Below are positions 12,812 to 26,255 of a stretch of 64,000 nucleotides of DNA, piece by piece. Numbering within the stretch: the stretch's first letter is position 1; every line of letters starts with the position of its first letter. Origin of the DNA: Stercorarius parasiticus (taxonomy: Eukaryota; Chordata; Aves; Charadriiformes; Stercorariidae). The notes beneath the pieces are model-generated. The model ran no database searches. It saw only the letters and a program-made list of their open reading frames with translations, and was not told the DNA's origin. The position numbers and the translations under genes were made by a program. The stretch lies in the NCBI GenBank assembly GCA_013396915.1, contig VWZL01000430.1, positions 865,208 through 929,207 of the forward strand, read 5' to 3'.

Positions 12812-15800
12812 TTGCCTTCCTATTAGGCACAGGACCAGGACACAACTCACATTTGTCTCCTTGTTGCCTTGCAAGGCAGTGGCTGCAGCACTGCTATCAG
12901 GATAGACCTGTTGTTTTTCTGTCACCAGGTTTAATCCCAGCCTTGTTCTTAAGGATCAAAAATTATTCACATCTGACTGCTGATCCGTAATCAGGGCATC
13001 TCAGCTTGGTTTGCCTGTCACCGCTGCAGCGCACACTGTGGCTGTCACGGGCTGGCCGTACATCTTCAGCTGAGCTCTCCTCGCCATGACAAAGAGCCTG
13101 GAAAAACACATTGGCAGAAAAATGTGAAAATTTTGTCATACCTGACATAATACCCAGCCTGAGCCTTGCACAGACATTTCCAGAGGTCCCACTGAGGACA
13201 GTGTATGGGTAAAACTCAGGTGGGGCTATTTATTCTTAAATCATTCTGTCTCAAACATTCATTTGCTACCAGTCAACTACAGAAAGCTATTATAGCACAC
13301 AACATTTATTATTTATACACCAATTAAAATACTGTCGTGCAGAAAATGCCCAAATGACTAAAACATGCCCCTTTTTTTTTGACATCAGCAAGACTTCTCA
13401 GCATTTCATTAACGTGCAGCTTGTTGCTGGGGTTATCTCACTGCTGGTCACCTTTACCAAGGAGCCTGCGAAGTCTGGCTGGCAAAGGGAGCTCCAGAAT
13501 CAAAGGTAAATTATCTTCTCCCACGCCAGCTTCTGGTTGAGCCAGAGGATCTGGGGGTCTTGATAGCGGGTCAGAGGGATGGGGAGGCCAGACGCTGATT
13601 TTAGCAACACTAGCATGACCTTGGTTCAGCAGTTCGCCTGGAGGTAACCGAGCTGTGAATCCAGCCCTCGACGTGCATGACATGGGGTAGTGGAGGCTGC
13701 ACGAGAGGCTGTGGCTGTGAGTGACTGACTCAGATGGCAACAGGTTGGCAGTCCTTCAAAGAGGCTTTCTTTGTCTTCTTTGTGGGAGGTGTAAATGAAC
13801 TGAATGGAGACGCTGAAGGCTTTCCCGTGCCAGTTATTAGCAATCTCACTTCTATATATAGCTTCTGCCTAACTTACTCTGGGTGAGCAAGCAGAGTGGC
13901 ATGTGAGTTATCGCTCTTGTCACGTTCGCCTCTCTTGATTACATGCATTTAGTTTGCTTGCTCTATCGCGGTGATGTAAGGCAGGCTAAAAGAGGCTGCA
14001 ATACCGCACGGCTTCAACGTGCCAGAGGTACAGGCTCCAGTTAGGAGCTACCTGAAGCATTGGCATTCTGGGGTATCACAGCCTCAGGACAGGGAGCAGA
14101 GCTCCAGGCAATCCTCCATGGAAAGTTGGGCAGTTTCCAAGCTGTTTCCCCATCTCTCTGGTCCAGCAGCAGTTTACGTGCAAGAAGAGAAGCAGTGGGA
14201 GACTGGTAAAACTGCACTGGAGGAAAGCAGTGGAACTTCTTCCTGGCCCGCCGTCAAGCAAAAGCTTATCAATCAGAGGTTTTTCAGAAGTTTGGTTAAT
14301 TTTCCTGTTCTTTTTCATTTCTCTGCATTCCGGACTGGCACCAGAATCAACATGACAAAGACTGTTCAAATAGCACCATCGAGCTCAACAGATCCCAGCT
14401 CTCTCAAGGGAGATTGGAGAAAAATATCCTCTGCACAGAGTCTGCTTGTCCTAACCCAGTATAAACAGGCCCACTTCATACAGATTAGCAATACCTACTT
14501 TTCCTCTGAGCTGCTTCATTCCCTCAACTAAGCAGCCTTCGGATGGAGGTGCATTTTTTCTGTGCTTTCTGAGGGGCAGCAAGTGCAGCAGCAGCTGGAG
14601 CTTCGCACCAGCGAGCAGGGGTGAGTCAAGGAAGTTAATTAGAGATAGCGAATCTGGGCCTGGTGCCCCATTCCCTCATCCCCATCTCAATTAGGAGAGA
14701 CTACCAGGCAACCTGGGGGCTGATCTTTCTCTGGGTCACCTGTGCCAATGCAAAATGGCTGCAAAGCGTTCCAGTGCTGAGCTTAGAGTACCAGGTCCCT
14801 CTTGTACACACCATTAGCAACACTTGTTTGCACTCACAAGGTCCTGAGAATGCTGGTGTAAAAGGGCCATGGTTGTTAATTAGCCACCTCTGGTGATTTC
14901 GCTCTCTGTAGGGCTGGGAGCAGCTTTCCCCAACCAGTTGTCCCATGGGTGAGCCAAGGTTGTATGCCACCATTCGCACAGAGGCAAAACTAACGATGTC
15001 CTTGCTGCAATCATTCTCTGCAGATCCCTTCTGGATGCTCTACTGTATAGATGGTCTCCCCACGGGAGCAGTCATAGGCAGCTGATGCCAAGCAGGGCCC
15101 CTCCACCATGGTCCCATCTAAGCCCTGGTGCTGGCTGCTGAGCATGCCAACAGCTCACAACATTAGCAGGCCCCTGGGGCAAGATTTCGCACACATGGGC
15201 CAACACCGAGCCCCTTCGAGTGCTGAGGCTGTGTGTGCGTTGGCAGAATCAATTAAAATTCTTGGATTGACACCAGCAGCTTTGACTCTTTTCGGGCCAA
15301 ATTCCCAAAGAGGCCCCTTTGCTGCTTCCATGTTGGCTGTGGCCAAGGTCTCTTGAGAACAGACTCGTCCAAGTTGGAATATGTTTTAGATAAACAGTGT
15401 GTCAGGTTATGGCATGTGCCCAACAATCTGAGCCAGCCTCAAATACAAACCCCACCCGTGAGCCCAGCTCTCCTGGAGAAATGACGGTGGACTGTGACAA
15501 TGGCTGCAGGCCGACCATGGACGGAGTACACCATGAAGTCCTTAATCCCAAAAGAAACCTCTGTAGACAGGATATTTTCCCTTTGTGACATCCCACTGAC
15601 CAATTGCTCCTGGGTGTAATTTTAAGAACAGGCAGAATCATTTCAGGTGATGACCTTTTAAGACACTGCTGGCATGTCCCAAAGCAGGAGTGGTGATAGG
15701 TGACTCACACCTGTAGTACGTGGCTGTGCTCCTCGATCAGCACAGGTCCATGGTGTTGTTATCATCAGCCTCATTGAGAAGGGGAACTCACTTGGAATAA

Positions 15801-16804
15801 ATTAAACAACTGCTCTTTTCTTCCCCTACAAGAGAAACATGAGCAGGAACTGCCTGAGTGGACCAACAGGCTGATCCAGTGAATAAACACGGAGCCTTTT
15901 CACCGTGAGGCTCCTCCAGGCACCAGGACTATCTGAGGATGAATTACAGCAAATAAGAGAGACCGCTAGCAGCCAAAAGTATGGAGACAAAAGCCAGAGC
16001 CAAGCTAAACGTTTCCAAGCCCAATGATCCCATTTGGGAATCCAAACATCCAACTGTGTTTGAGATTCAATGAAGCCTTTCTCTCACTCTCTCCCTTGCA
16101 TGGAGCCATCCTGGGCAGGAGGCAGAACAGTGAAATGCCACACAGGAGACAACTCGTGTTGATCTGGATCAACCCTCCAAAGCATTACCAAGCTACATTG
16201 TGGGCAACCCTTGTTACTACACAGCCATACCTTTTGGATGCTGCAGGCAGGCATTCCTGGGTGTAGTGATGACGCAGACATAGTCTTTTTTGGATATTCT
16301 GATGATGAGCAAGCAGGTAAAGCTAGGGACACAGCTAGGTATCTACCGTTTTACATCGTTAGCTTCTCAGGGCTTTGCTCAGCTCTTTCTCCAACAAGTC
16401 ATTTGTGGGTGGTGATTTGAGTAAGGAATGAGTGAAATATGATTAATGCTATCTAGGACTGACAGAGGGACTCACTGGACCCAAAAAAGGTAGCAGACAT
16501 AATACTACTCTGACATTCCCACCTTTATGCTTTGATTTTAAAAAGAAATAGAAATTTTGGGTCAAATTTGACAATAGATGTTGATAGACTGATTAGTTTT
16601 TTTCTGATTTTTAAGACTTTGGTCAACCAGACCATGAGCACAAATAAGGGGTGGAAGGGGAAGCACCCTTTTTGCCAACTCTTACCACCCTCAACAGCCA
16701 GAATATATCGGCCATCCACCACACTTCTAGAAAAGGCAGAATAATTCAGTGTAGCAGTTACTCTGCTATATATTTTTTAAATATCAGAAACAATGCTCTC
16801 TATT

Positions 16805-16886
16805 TGTGTGTGTGTCTCTGTGTGTGTGATATATGTATATGTGGTATACATATATGTATATACCATATCTGTGTGTGTATACATAT
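16805..16886. repeat. Compound (TG)n/(TA)n microsatellite
   Basis: Alternating purine-pyrimidine sequence: TGTGTGTGTCTCTGTGTGTG followed by interrupted ATATGTATA units and a second TGTGTGTATACATATAC stretch. It is intergenic and may be prone to Z-DNA formation or slippage. Confidence 0.9.
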
Positions 16887-17902
16887 ACTTAAAAATATGC
16901 TGAGACCACGATGCCCTACTTTCTATTTAATGCATAGGCATACTGTAGCTACAATGGCATCCCCTCCTTATTCTAGCACAAAAAGAAATATTTTTCAAAC
17001 CTAAGGATTTTTTGGCAAATGAAGCCTCTCCCCACTGCTCTATGACATATTGTTTTAAGAAAATATTGCATTATGTCCCTAGCACAAGTGACCTGATTAG
17101 GTGGTCACTCAGATACAGAGAGCGCCACTGATCACTGGTCTGGAGGCTGATCCCTGGAGGGTGCATCCCCCACATCACGACTCCAGCATTTCTTTGAAGG
17201 ATCATCCTGCAGCTTCTCTGTGCCATCCCACAGAGACCAGCAGACCCCACAGCTGGCAGATTCAGGCATTGGTGTTAGACCAGCTGCTGGGTGAGAAGGA
17301 CTGGAAGGATACGTATATTAAAGGGAAAGACAGAGGAGCCCAGTGAAATCCTGATCATAGCTTCTGTGGCCTCCAAAGGGCCAAGACTCCTGCAGCTTTA
17401 AATCTGTCCCTTGGCACGGCTCTGGCCCTTTCCAATGCCACATCCTTTATTGTTGGTCTCGCCTTGTCTCTGTTGTTGCTCTCTATTTTTGGTCTCCCCC
17501 TTCAGACTGGTGATTCCCAAACAGGTCCTCTCAATGCAGCCCAGCATCTACCACAACTCACGGGGACCTCCAAGGACACAATTAGGCTATAAAAGCACTT
17601 GAGAGATTTTCACAGTGAACCTCCACTGACTCCAGGGTGGAATAACCATGAGCACAAGAATCAGGGCTGCTCTGGCGCAAGGCTCTTTGGCTTGAAGGAG
17701 GGGCAGGCAGAGCAGGGGATGGGCGTGCTGCGAGGAGCCAGATTCTCCCCTCCATTTCATATGGAGTGCCACCAGCATGAAGAAACATACGTCCCTTGGA
17801 GAAACATATGTATGTGCCTTGGGCAGACACCCACACATACCTGTGCTTGCTGTAATACACTTTGTGCTTTCAAAGAAATGCAAATGTGCACTTAAACAAG
17901 TG

Positions 17903-17990
17903 CATGCGCATACACACACGCACACTCCCTTGCTCTCTCTCCCTCTGTCACACAGTCAGACAGAGAGACACGCACATATATATGCACGAG
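17903..17990. repeat. Interrupted (CA)n/(CT)n microsatellite region
   Basis: ACACACACGCACACT, then a CTCTCTCTCCCTCTG stretch, then CAGACAGAGAGACACGCAC and a short ATATATAT run. It is imperfect throughout. Confidence 0.8.
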
Positions 17991-19639
17991 TAGGTTTAGA
18001 GGTGATGTAGTCATGTCTGTAGGGTCTCCCATAAGAAGATCTACATCTTAAAATACTTATCCGCCCTGTAGTACCACTGACTTCCAGGGCCCTTTAAATA
18101 CAAGTGAAAACATGCAATATTTTCCTTGTGGAGCTTCCACTCTAAATCAAGATTGATACTGTGCCAGAAAAATGCAGACATTATGCAAGGAAGGGAGATG
18201 TAAAAACACAATTGGAAAGGAGCTGCTGGGAGTGGGCGCGATAGGGAAAATTTGCATTAATTAGTTTGTTTTCTCCTCTCTGACATGCATCAAACCTATG
18301 CACAGAGCTGTATTTTTCAAGGAAATACAGCTTTTTTAAGGAAATACGGATGATAAAATAAAATCCCACTAGATGGCACTCCTTGGACATGCATAATTCA
18401 CTTCCCAAATCTTGCCGAGCCCGCTGCCAAGTGTGAGCTGGCTGCAGGCTTGCTGCAGAGCTGGGCGGCCTGGTGCGGCTGATGCAATGCAAGGAGCTGG
18501 TGCTCCGCATGCCCCACCAACACGCTCTCCAGCATGGTCGCCAAGCATCCCTACTCGGTGCCAAAGCCTCCGACTGGACATCCTGACACGTCTGTCTCTG
18601 TGTCGATCATTCGGGGGTTCTGCTTCCCCTTGCATAGCTAAGGGTGCTGCAATTTGTATTTCATGGGTGGGAAACTGAGCCTTGAGACATGGAAATGATT
18701 TGCTGAAATGATGGGGGGAAGCACGTTGCGGAGAAAAGCCCTGAAACCATGACTTCTGCCCCCCATGCTCTAGTCAGGAGGCTTCAGCCAGCTGAGAAGG
18801 ATGACATCGCAGCAGTCTCTCCTGTAGCGTAACCAAGACCAAACAGCCTTGTGTTAGGGCATCAGAAAACTTGCTTTGACCTTTTGATCAGTAGCTTACT
18901 CCAGGGACCTGCCCTGTGACGTGGCTGTGGGACAGAGACAGTGGAAAGGGTCATCTTCCTCCTCCTTCCGTGCCCCTGCCCATGGGCTCCCAGCCTGCCC
19001 CGCCAGCTGAGGTGGCCCACACAGAGCACTTGGGCAGAGGAAGACCAGGCTGGGCACGGAGTTGTGTTGCTGCTAGGACAAAAGGAGTTGGAAAGGGTCC
19101 TGTTTTGGTTGTAAGGAATATAATTATAATTCAGGAGAGGGTCTGGGGGCTGCCTGATTCAGTAGCACAGAGCCAGGCCTGTGAACAAGGGCAGACAGGG
19201 GAACCAGACCCCACCAGGGAAACCTCTGTGTGCTGTGAAGATGTGGCTTGGGCTAGAGGAACGTCTAGTGAAATCCAAGACCCAATCCTTTCTTCCATCT
19301 GGCTTCAAACCCTTTTCTTTTGTGTGTGCCAGGCTCGGGGATGCCGGTGGGAGCGGCTGAGCCCATGAGGGTCTTTTGTTCTCCAGGATGATGCTCTTCA
19401 ACATGGGCCCTGCTCCCAGCCCCGCTGCTGATGCACGGGGACACCCCCAGGCAGCCCTGCTCCCAGTGCCACCCCCATGGGGGCTAACGGTGATTCTGGG
19501 TCCTTCATGAGCATCACAAGCACAAAAAATGCTCATTTGACTGAACGGCTGCTTGGCAGCAGGACCGTAACTTGCATGGTTTGACTGACAGCTTCCTGAG
19601 GCAATTTAATTAAAGAGACGAGAGTGCTCAAGAAAAATA

Positions 19640-19658
19640 ATTTCTCTTAAAGAGAAAT
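19640..19658. repeat. Perfect 9-bp inverted repeat
   Basis: ATTTCTCTT, one A, then AAGAGAAAT: exact complementary arms with a one-base spacer, in intergenic DNA. A second palindrome, TTTAATTAAA, is at 19605-19614. Confidence 0.85.
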
Positions 19659-21223
19659 CTTTGCCGAACACACCTGCCCAATGTGGGGCTGCAAGGAGCG
19701 GGGCTTCACTCCAGCAGTAATTGGCATGAGCACCCACACCCGTGCTAATCCAATCTTTCCATTTTTCATTCCTGCAAGCTCACTTTAATACCATCTGTCA
19801 GCAATCCGATCGCCTCTTATCACCACTGTAAGACCATCCAGCCATTAGACCGGCAGCAATGAGGTGGCCACAGGGGACAAGTAGCCACTTCCACGCAGGC
19901 TGCAAACCCTGTTGAGCCATTGAGGAATTGCTGTGCCTGGGACAGTAACAATCGGCCCCAGGAAACGCTGGCCTTTGAGATGACAACGGCTTCAATGCCA
20001 TCACCACTGCTCTGCAGAAACAAGGGCAAATATGTCCAGTATTGCAAGGGATGGATGGACACTGGTGGCATTGGGGATGGCCATGACTGGTTTGATTTTA
20101 GCTCTTCTGCATGCAGGGCTGGTGGGAAAATGGAATTTATTGCTAAGGAGATGCTGCTCAAGGGCTGGCTGAAGGTGAGAGCAGGGATGCTGGTGGTCAG
20201 GTACCTCACGGGGTTTGGGACTGAAGGGCCAAAAGCCATAGAGGGTGATTGGGGAAGTCTGTGACCAACTTCAGTCAAGCAAGGAGGAGAATGAAGAGAA
20301 TGAAGGAAGCCTGTGACAGGGACCTGAACCTGGGTGGGTCCCAGCCTGAGAAATCCAAGTGCAGATGCCTTTTGCCTGAGTGCCATGGCAGACTGGAGAC
20401 ATGGCCTGTCATCACGGGAAGCCACCCACTGCATCTGGAGTGACTCAAACCTGGCCAGCAAGGTCAGGCTGCCTCTGTATGGATGGTTTGCAGGGAACCA
20501 GCTGGGATACTCAGCCTGGCTTCTGTTGGTGGCCATGCCACTGAAACCACCACCACAGCTACTACAGTCTGGCGGGACTGAGGTAGGCACAGACACGGCC
20601 AAGAGCCAAATGAAAGCAAAGGGACTGGCTATAGTAGCATCAGCCCAAACTGCAAAGGTCCCAGGAGTGAGCCATGGATCCACAGACAGAGCCATGGATG
20701 GACTCCCAAGCAGCACACAGGTGATCATCCTTAGAAAGGCTGCCCAGGCTTTAGTTAAATAGCCACTAATGCGTCGATCATCTGCAGTATACTTGTTGCA
20801 ATTGGCTTAAACCATACCCTCACTGCTTCAGTGGCTTGATCCTCCCATGCTGCCCTGACCTGTCATCGCAGAGCTGATTGTCCCACTGGTCAGGTGGCTG
20901 CTGAACACGAAGTCCCGCTTGCTCATCTCCCAGACCATGGCTCTCAGAGAGTAATGCAGGTGGATGTCTCCAGAGTGAACGGATGGTGACCACATCCATC
21001 ATGGGCCAGGAGAGCTGGCAGGTGGTGCTGGTCCCTCGAGTGAGGCAGGGTGCTGGCATGACAGTGATGCAGGTGACAAGCCTGTGTGCACCCTGACCCA
21101 GAGCTAAATCAGATGCCAATTTATCTGCGTATACAGACAGAGCTGTCACACAAAGTGTCCTTACAGCCAGCTGTCAGCCTGTGTGTCTGCAGCCAAATGC
21201 AAACCCCAACAGCTCTGGCTGGA

Positions 21224-21712
21224 TGCACAGAATCCCAGACTGGCAGAGGTTGGAAGGGACCTCTGGAGATCATCTCGTCCAATCCCCTGCCAGAGCAGGG
21301 TCACCCAGAGCAGGTGGCACAGGAACGCGTCCAGGAGGGTTTGGAATGTCTCCAGACACGGAGACTCCACTACCTCTCTGGGCAGCCTGTGCCAGGGCTC
21401 TGCCACCCTCACAGGAAAGAAGTTCCTCCTCATGTTGACATGGAACTTCCTATGGTCAAGTTTGTGCCCGTTACCTCTTGTCCTGTCCCCGGGCACCACT
21501 GAAAAGAACCTGTCCCCATTCTCCTGACACCCATCCTTTAAGTATTTATAAGCGTTGATAAGGTCCCCCCTCAGTCGTCATTTTTCCAGACTGAAAAGAC
21601 CAAAGTCCCTCAGCCTTTCTTCATAAGAGAGACATTCCAGTCCCCTCATCATCTTCTGTCCCCTCTCCAGCAGTTCCCTGTTGTTCTTGAACGGGGTAGC
21701 CCAGATGCACAC
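21224..21712 (-). mobile_element. CR1 LINE fragment, 5'-truncated
   Basis: This is the reverse complement of a CR1 3' region of about 490 bp. The 3' end lies at the low coordinate (CAGAATCCCAGACTGGCAGA, GGTTGGAAGGGACCTCTGGA). The copy extends through the CR1 block containing CTTCATAAGAGAGACATTCC and the CCCTCTCCAGCAGTTCCCTG segment. Open frames over it are CR1 debris, not genes. It is one of the two longest CR1 copies in the window. Confidence 0.95.
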
Positions 21713-22051
21713 CCTGACACAGTCACACACACAGGTACCCTGCAGTTAACACTCCTCCGTACCCCACTGCTGGGTGGCAGAGAGTGGGGACATGTGCCAG
21801 CAAGAAAAGGGCGTCCATTAGCTATGCCCCTTCCCCTCAGTCCCAGCCCGGCCCCTGGTGCATGCCTTTGCTGCCAGGAGGCCCCCATGGTGCTGGAGGA
21901 GTTCGGCTGTGTGATTTGACACTTTGATCCATGATTGTGCTGCCCGTGGGTGAAAAACAGAGGGTCAAAAAAGGAATCAGCTCTGTACCCATTCCAGCTG
22001 AAGGCCAGGGGTTGGGGAGCTCTTTCTTAGGGTGTTCTGGACAGTCTCTTT

Positions 22052-22350
22052 TCACAAATAACAAGTGATAGGATAAGAGGAAATGGCCTCAAGTTGTGCC
22101 AGGGCAGGTTTAGATTGGCTATAAGGAAAAAATTTCTTCACCGAAAGGGCTATCAAACATTGGAACAGGCTGCCCAGGGCAGTGATGGGGTTGCCATCCC
22201 TGGAGGTATTTAAAAGTCGGGCAGACGTGGTGCTGAGGGACATGGCTTAGTGGTGGTCTTGGCAGTGCTGGGTTAACAGTTGGACTTGATGATCTTAAAA
22301 GTCTTTTTCCAATCTAAACACTTGTATGATTCCATGAGTCTATGACTTAC
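22052..22350 (+). mobile_element. CR1 LINE 3' fragment
   Basis: This is a CR1 copy of about 300 bp in plus orientation. It includes GATAAGAGGAAATGGCCTCA, AACAGGCTGCCCAGGGCAGT, GGTTGCCATCCCTGGAGGTA and TTGGACTTGATGATCTTAAA. It ends in diverged terminal repeats (TATGATTCCATGAGTCTATG). Confidence 0.94.
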
Positions 22351-25053
22351 AAAGCAGTGCTTGTGAACCCTGATCTAATCATGGTGCCAACGGACCCCGG
22401 TGGGGTCCACAGCCCCATACCATTGCAGTTCATCACCCTGCCACCATGCCCAGGACTTTCAGGCTGCACGTATTAGTTCCAGGTGCCTCTGGCTCAAGCA
22501 CAGTGGCGAGACCGTATCATGTGCCACATGCCCAAGCACGGGCTGAGCCTGGTCCTCTCCAGAATGTGCTTTTTTTCCCCAAGCCAACGAAATGCCAGCA
22601 GCTCAGCCCTGCACTCCCCTCCATGCCAATGCAGATCATCAGTGCCCCTCCCCTTCAACAGAGGAGTCTGTGACTGAAGCTTCTCTTTGCTTCTGGAGTC
22701 CCAAGCATGGGCCCCTTGATGCACCCCAGGACCAGCGATGGCTTGCACTGCTACCTGGCTTAGCAAAGCCCCATGGCCTGGAGCCCAGGCAGGTCCCTGC
22801 CTGCCCACCTCAAAAATCAAGGGCTGGCTGCAATTTTTGCTGGCTTCAGTTATCAGCAGCCCAAAATGGGAAACGCAGCCCCTTTTCATCATGCACTGCA
22901 GGCAGGAAAACCAAGCAGCATTTTTGCCTTGGATGCTCTCAGAGCTGTCTTCTGGGAATAGCTCATGGGCCAGGAATGTGGCTCTTCAGAGCACAAAGCT
23001 AGGATCACTGCTGTTTTCCCACTTAAAACCAGAGGAAAATAGATCAAATGTTAATTAGCAGCAGGGGAACCAGCTGCAGGTTTATTAGGATTTTCCTCTT
23101 CTGCAGAGCCGCCTGATTATCGGACAGGCTACAAAACACCATAATACATTCAACGCTGCACATTTGAAAAGAACACGGCGAGTGCCTGAAGGAAGAATAA
23201 GTCGGGTGGCCGGAGGGGGAGGGGGGTGTGAAGGATGGTGTAAGTGCAGAAAAGGAGGACGAGAGTTTGCCGAAAGAGATGATGAATCCCAAGCAGCATC
23301 CCTTGTTCTGCCAGTGGCTATCAGTGAGATCCTAGCACAGTCGCATCGCTCGCTCAGTTCTTTATCTGTAAAATGACCTAACCTCTGAGCTAGTTTAGGC
23401 TGTAATAAAAAGGCTAGCGGTTGGTGCGAGCTCTCACCGGTATCACAGCAACAGTGGGAACATTTCAGAGCAAACTCGGTTTAGCCGCAGCCTCTGGGGT
23501 TCTGGGGAACAGCTCTTTAATGTCTGCAAAAGTGCTTTGAAACCCGGGGACGAGAAATGTGGAAGGGGAAGGACGACGGTTATTACGAACGCAGCAGATT
23601 GTGCTTCAAGTGTATCTGAATGCAATGGCTCAGAGAAATCATGCCTGAAGAGGATCTCAGTGAGAACAGCTCGGCTCAGTTTTCTCCCGACTGAGAAATA
23701 TCCAAGGAGACCCAGTGAGCTGCATGACCTCAGGGATGCTTCAGGTGGGATGAAGCCAGCAAAAAAGCAAACGGGCAATTCTTGATTATCCAGCAGTGCA
23801 GAAGCTGTCAGTGCAATGCAGGGCCAGAAAGACCTCTTATTTATCCTGCCTGCTGGGCAGATGGAGGTTAAGAACTGTAATGTGCCTTGAGCTCCCTCCC
23901 TCACACCCAGAGCTGTCTGCATGTCCCTGGAAGGATCCCCCAACAAAAAGTCCTCTAGACCTCTAAAAGTCACCTTCATCCCCTGGCATTTATGCCTCAG
24001 CCTTGCTGGAAGGCAGAGTGGGGCTTGTGGCCATAATATTAAACCACAGAAAGAAACTGGGCTAGGACAAGGTCGTTTCTCCTTCGTGCTCATCCCTAGA
24101 AGGGGAGGCAGAGAGAAAGGAGAGCCCAAAACTGAGCCAGGCTGCCTGCAGGGGATGCGTTTTGCCATCCTCAGGCACCCTTTGGCTCGATCCGGGGGAG
24201 CAGCCCGTCTCCACTGCGTGGTCAGCCACACTTAACTCCTCTCCAGGCTGCATGATGCAAAGCCACAGGAGAAGACCCAGCCCTGCCATTCCTCCATTTC
24301 AGCAGCTGCTGGCACATTTTGGAAATGGAGGCTGTCTGACGATTCATAGCACTCCACATCTCTTACTTGCCAATGGCATAAAGGGCTTAAAATGCTATAA
24401 TGGGACCTCTGGTGTCCACCAAAGCAGTTCATAGGAGAGACTGTAGGATTTCACAGTTTCTCCTCCTTCCTGAAGCAGTACCCCTGGGTTATTGCACTTA
24501 TTAAATTAGAAGCTGTAAAGCAACTGGGTAAATAATAAATCGCTAGAAGGAAATAAAAAAAATGCCACCCATTTCAGTTATTAGTCCAGATGAGTGAATT
24601 AGGTGTTGAAACAGCAGCTTTGAAGTTCGACTCATTAAATCACACACCAATTCAGCGCTTATTAGGTCTCCAGTCAGATATATAAAAGCACCAGGAAGAT
24701 GGGTTTGCTGTTAGCAATAGCCATTACTTTTTCTGCTGTGAGCAGCCTGTGAGCCTCACGCTGTTTGCTGGGTTGTGAGAGAAGAATTTAAAGCACCAGC
24801 TCCCGGTGCTGCATAAGAGTTTGGGAATTGTGGGCTTTGTTTCTGAAGAAGGAGTTCAGAAAGTGGGTGATAACTACACAAATATTAATAAAGAGTCAGG
24901 AAGGCATAGAATTTGAGCCAGGAGGAGACTTTCTGGTCTATCTGTCTGTCCCAGAGGAGGACCAACCTGGAGACACTGCAGTGTCTACTTCAAGAAGTCA
25001 AGCTCTTCCACTTAGCAACATGGACCCATACTTGGGAGGCTTCCCCCCATATC

Positions 25054-25081
25054 TTGGTCCATCCATCCATGCATCCATCCT
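25054..25081. repeat. (CATC)n short tandem repeat
   Basis: CCATCCATCCATGCATCCAT: about six CATC units with one interruption. Confidence 0.85.
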
Positions 25082-26255
25082 GGATATCCTCTTCCTTGTG
25101 CATCTCCTACATACCTTCCCCATAACCCTTATCTCCTCTTCTCCTCACACTCGCCTCCTGCCAGCCGGCATTGTCTGAGTGATGGGCCAGCAGCCAGGAT
25201 GCTCACGTGCCATCATGCTTAGCCACCAGCTGGGTGACACATGCTGGTACAGAGCTTGTCAAAAAATATGAAAAGACCTTCCTTGAGCACAACACTTACC
25301 CTAAGACACTGCCTGAATTTTATCTAGCCTCCTTTAATAAATATGTATCCTGATGGGTTACAGAGATCTTAAAATCGGACATCTCCACTGGAACTTATTG
25401 TTCAGGCATGGCACTGCCGGCACTATGTATTGCAAAGTCCTAAGTGAAGTCTTCAGAGTTATGAGGTTAAAAGAATAATACATTTTGCATTCTTCAAATT
25501 ACCTTATGTTAGGAAATATAAGGTTATGAGTTCCAGCTTTTTTCACAACCACAGTATTTAGAGATCTATTTTTAAAGTGAAAATTTGGATTCTCAGTTAA
25601 TAACCTGATTCCAGGAGCAAAAAGCTGTAAGTGAAATAAGTTGCAGGACGGAACAAACCAGAACGAGCAATGGCACGCATGCGCCTGGGAATTCCCAATG
25701 CTCACACATTCACAGGATCAAAGGTTTAACCAAATGTTCGGACCATGAACCCAACCCTGCTCTCTCTGGGAGTTTTGTATTTCATCTCCTAACCCAAATG
25801 TTTCAGCTGGAATGTGGCATTTCTTTGGGACTGGGTATATCTATGGCCTAAGCTGCCCTTCAACTTGTGGCTAAAATGGGGAAAGACATTCTGAGATAAA
25901 TAATAGCTAGAATGTGCTCTCACCCACAGCCACCTCTTGCTGAAACCATGTCCTTTCTGTGACTGAGCTGTAATTCGAGGAAGAATAAAGCTGACTCATG
26001 TCACAGGCTTTTTTTTTGAGGTTTAAAGTGGTTGCTGGTTACTGGGTTAAAGGTGTGCCATAAGAGCAAGTTACTTGTGTCCTTTCAACGCTGTGGCTTG
26101 GAGAAGGCAGTGGCAGTGGAATGTGGTTGACTCACAGACCCCCAAGCTCTTCAGCACAGGGGTGCAGGAGCAGTGTCTGGCTGGGGTTGCCTTCACCATA
26201 GCTTCTGAGCACCTCGAAGGTTCCTCACACATTGATGTGTGCCCTTAGGGTGACA

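Larger units (their letters stand above)
12812..21223. other. Intergenic DNA, no gene recognised
   Basis: This holds the two microsatellites at 16.8 and 17.9 kb and a few palindromes. The longest open frame is an ATG-started 302-codon minus-strand frame at 20728-19820. It has no recognisable domain and is most likely accidental. The rest shows nothing supportable. Confidence 0.65.

Noticed and set aside
13438..13740. 100-codon minus-strand frame downstream of a CTATATATAG motif (13852-13861) and an AP-1 site TGACTCA (13726-13732), considered as a small gene
   Set aside because: The frame begins at TTG rather than ATG, has no signal peptide or known domain, and the TATA-like motif is a symmetric palindrome without other promoter support.
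21086..21527. Overlapping open frames of 85-138 codons
   Set aside because: They fall within a 5'-truncated, non-coding-strand CR1 LINE copy.
23443..24231. 262-codon minus-strand open frame
   Set aside because: There is no recognisable domain and the composition looks like random translation. The overlapping plus-strand frames are equally open.
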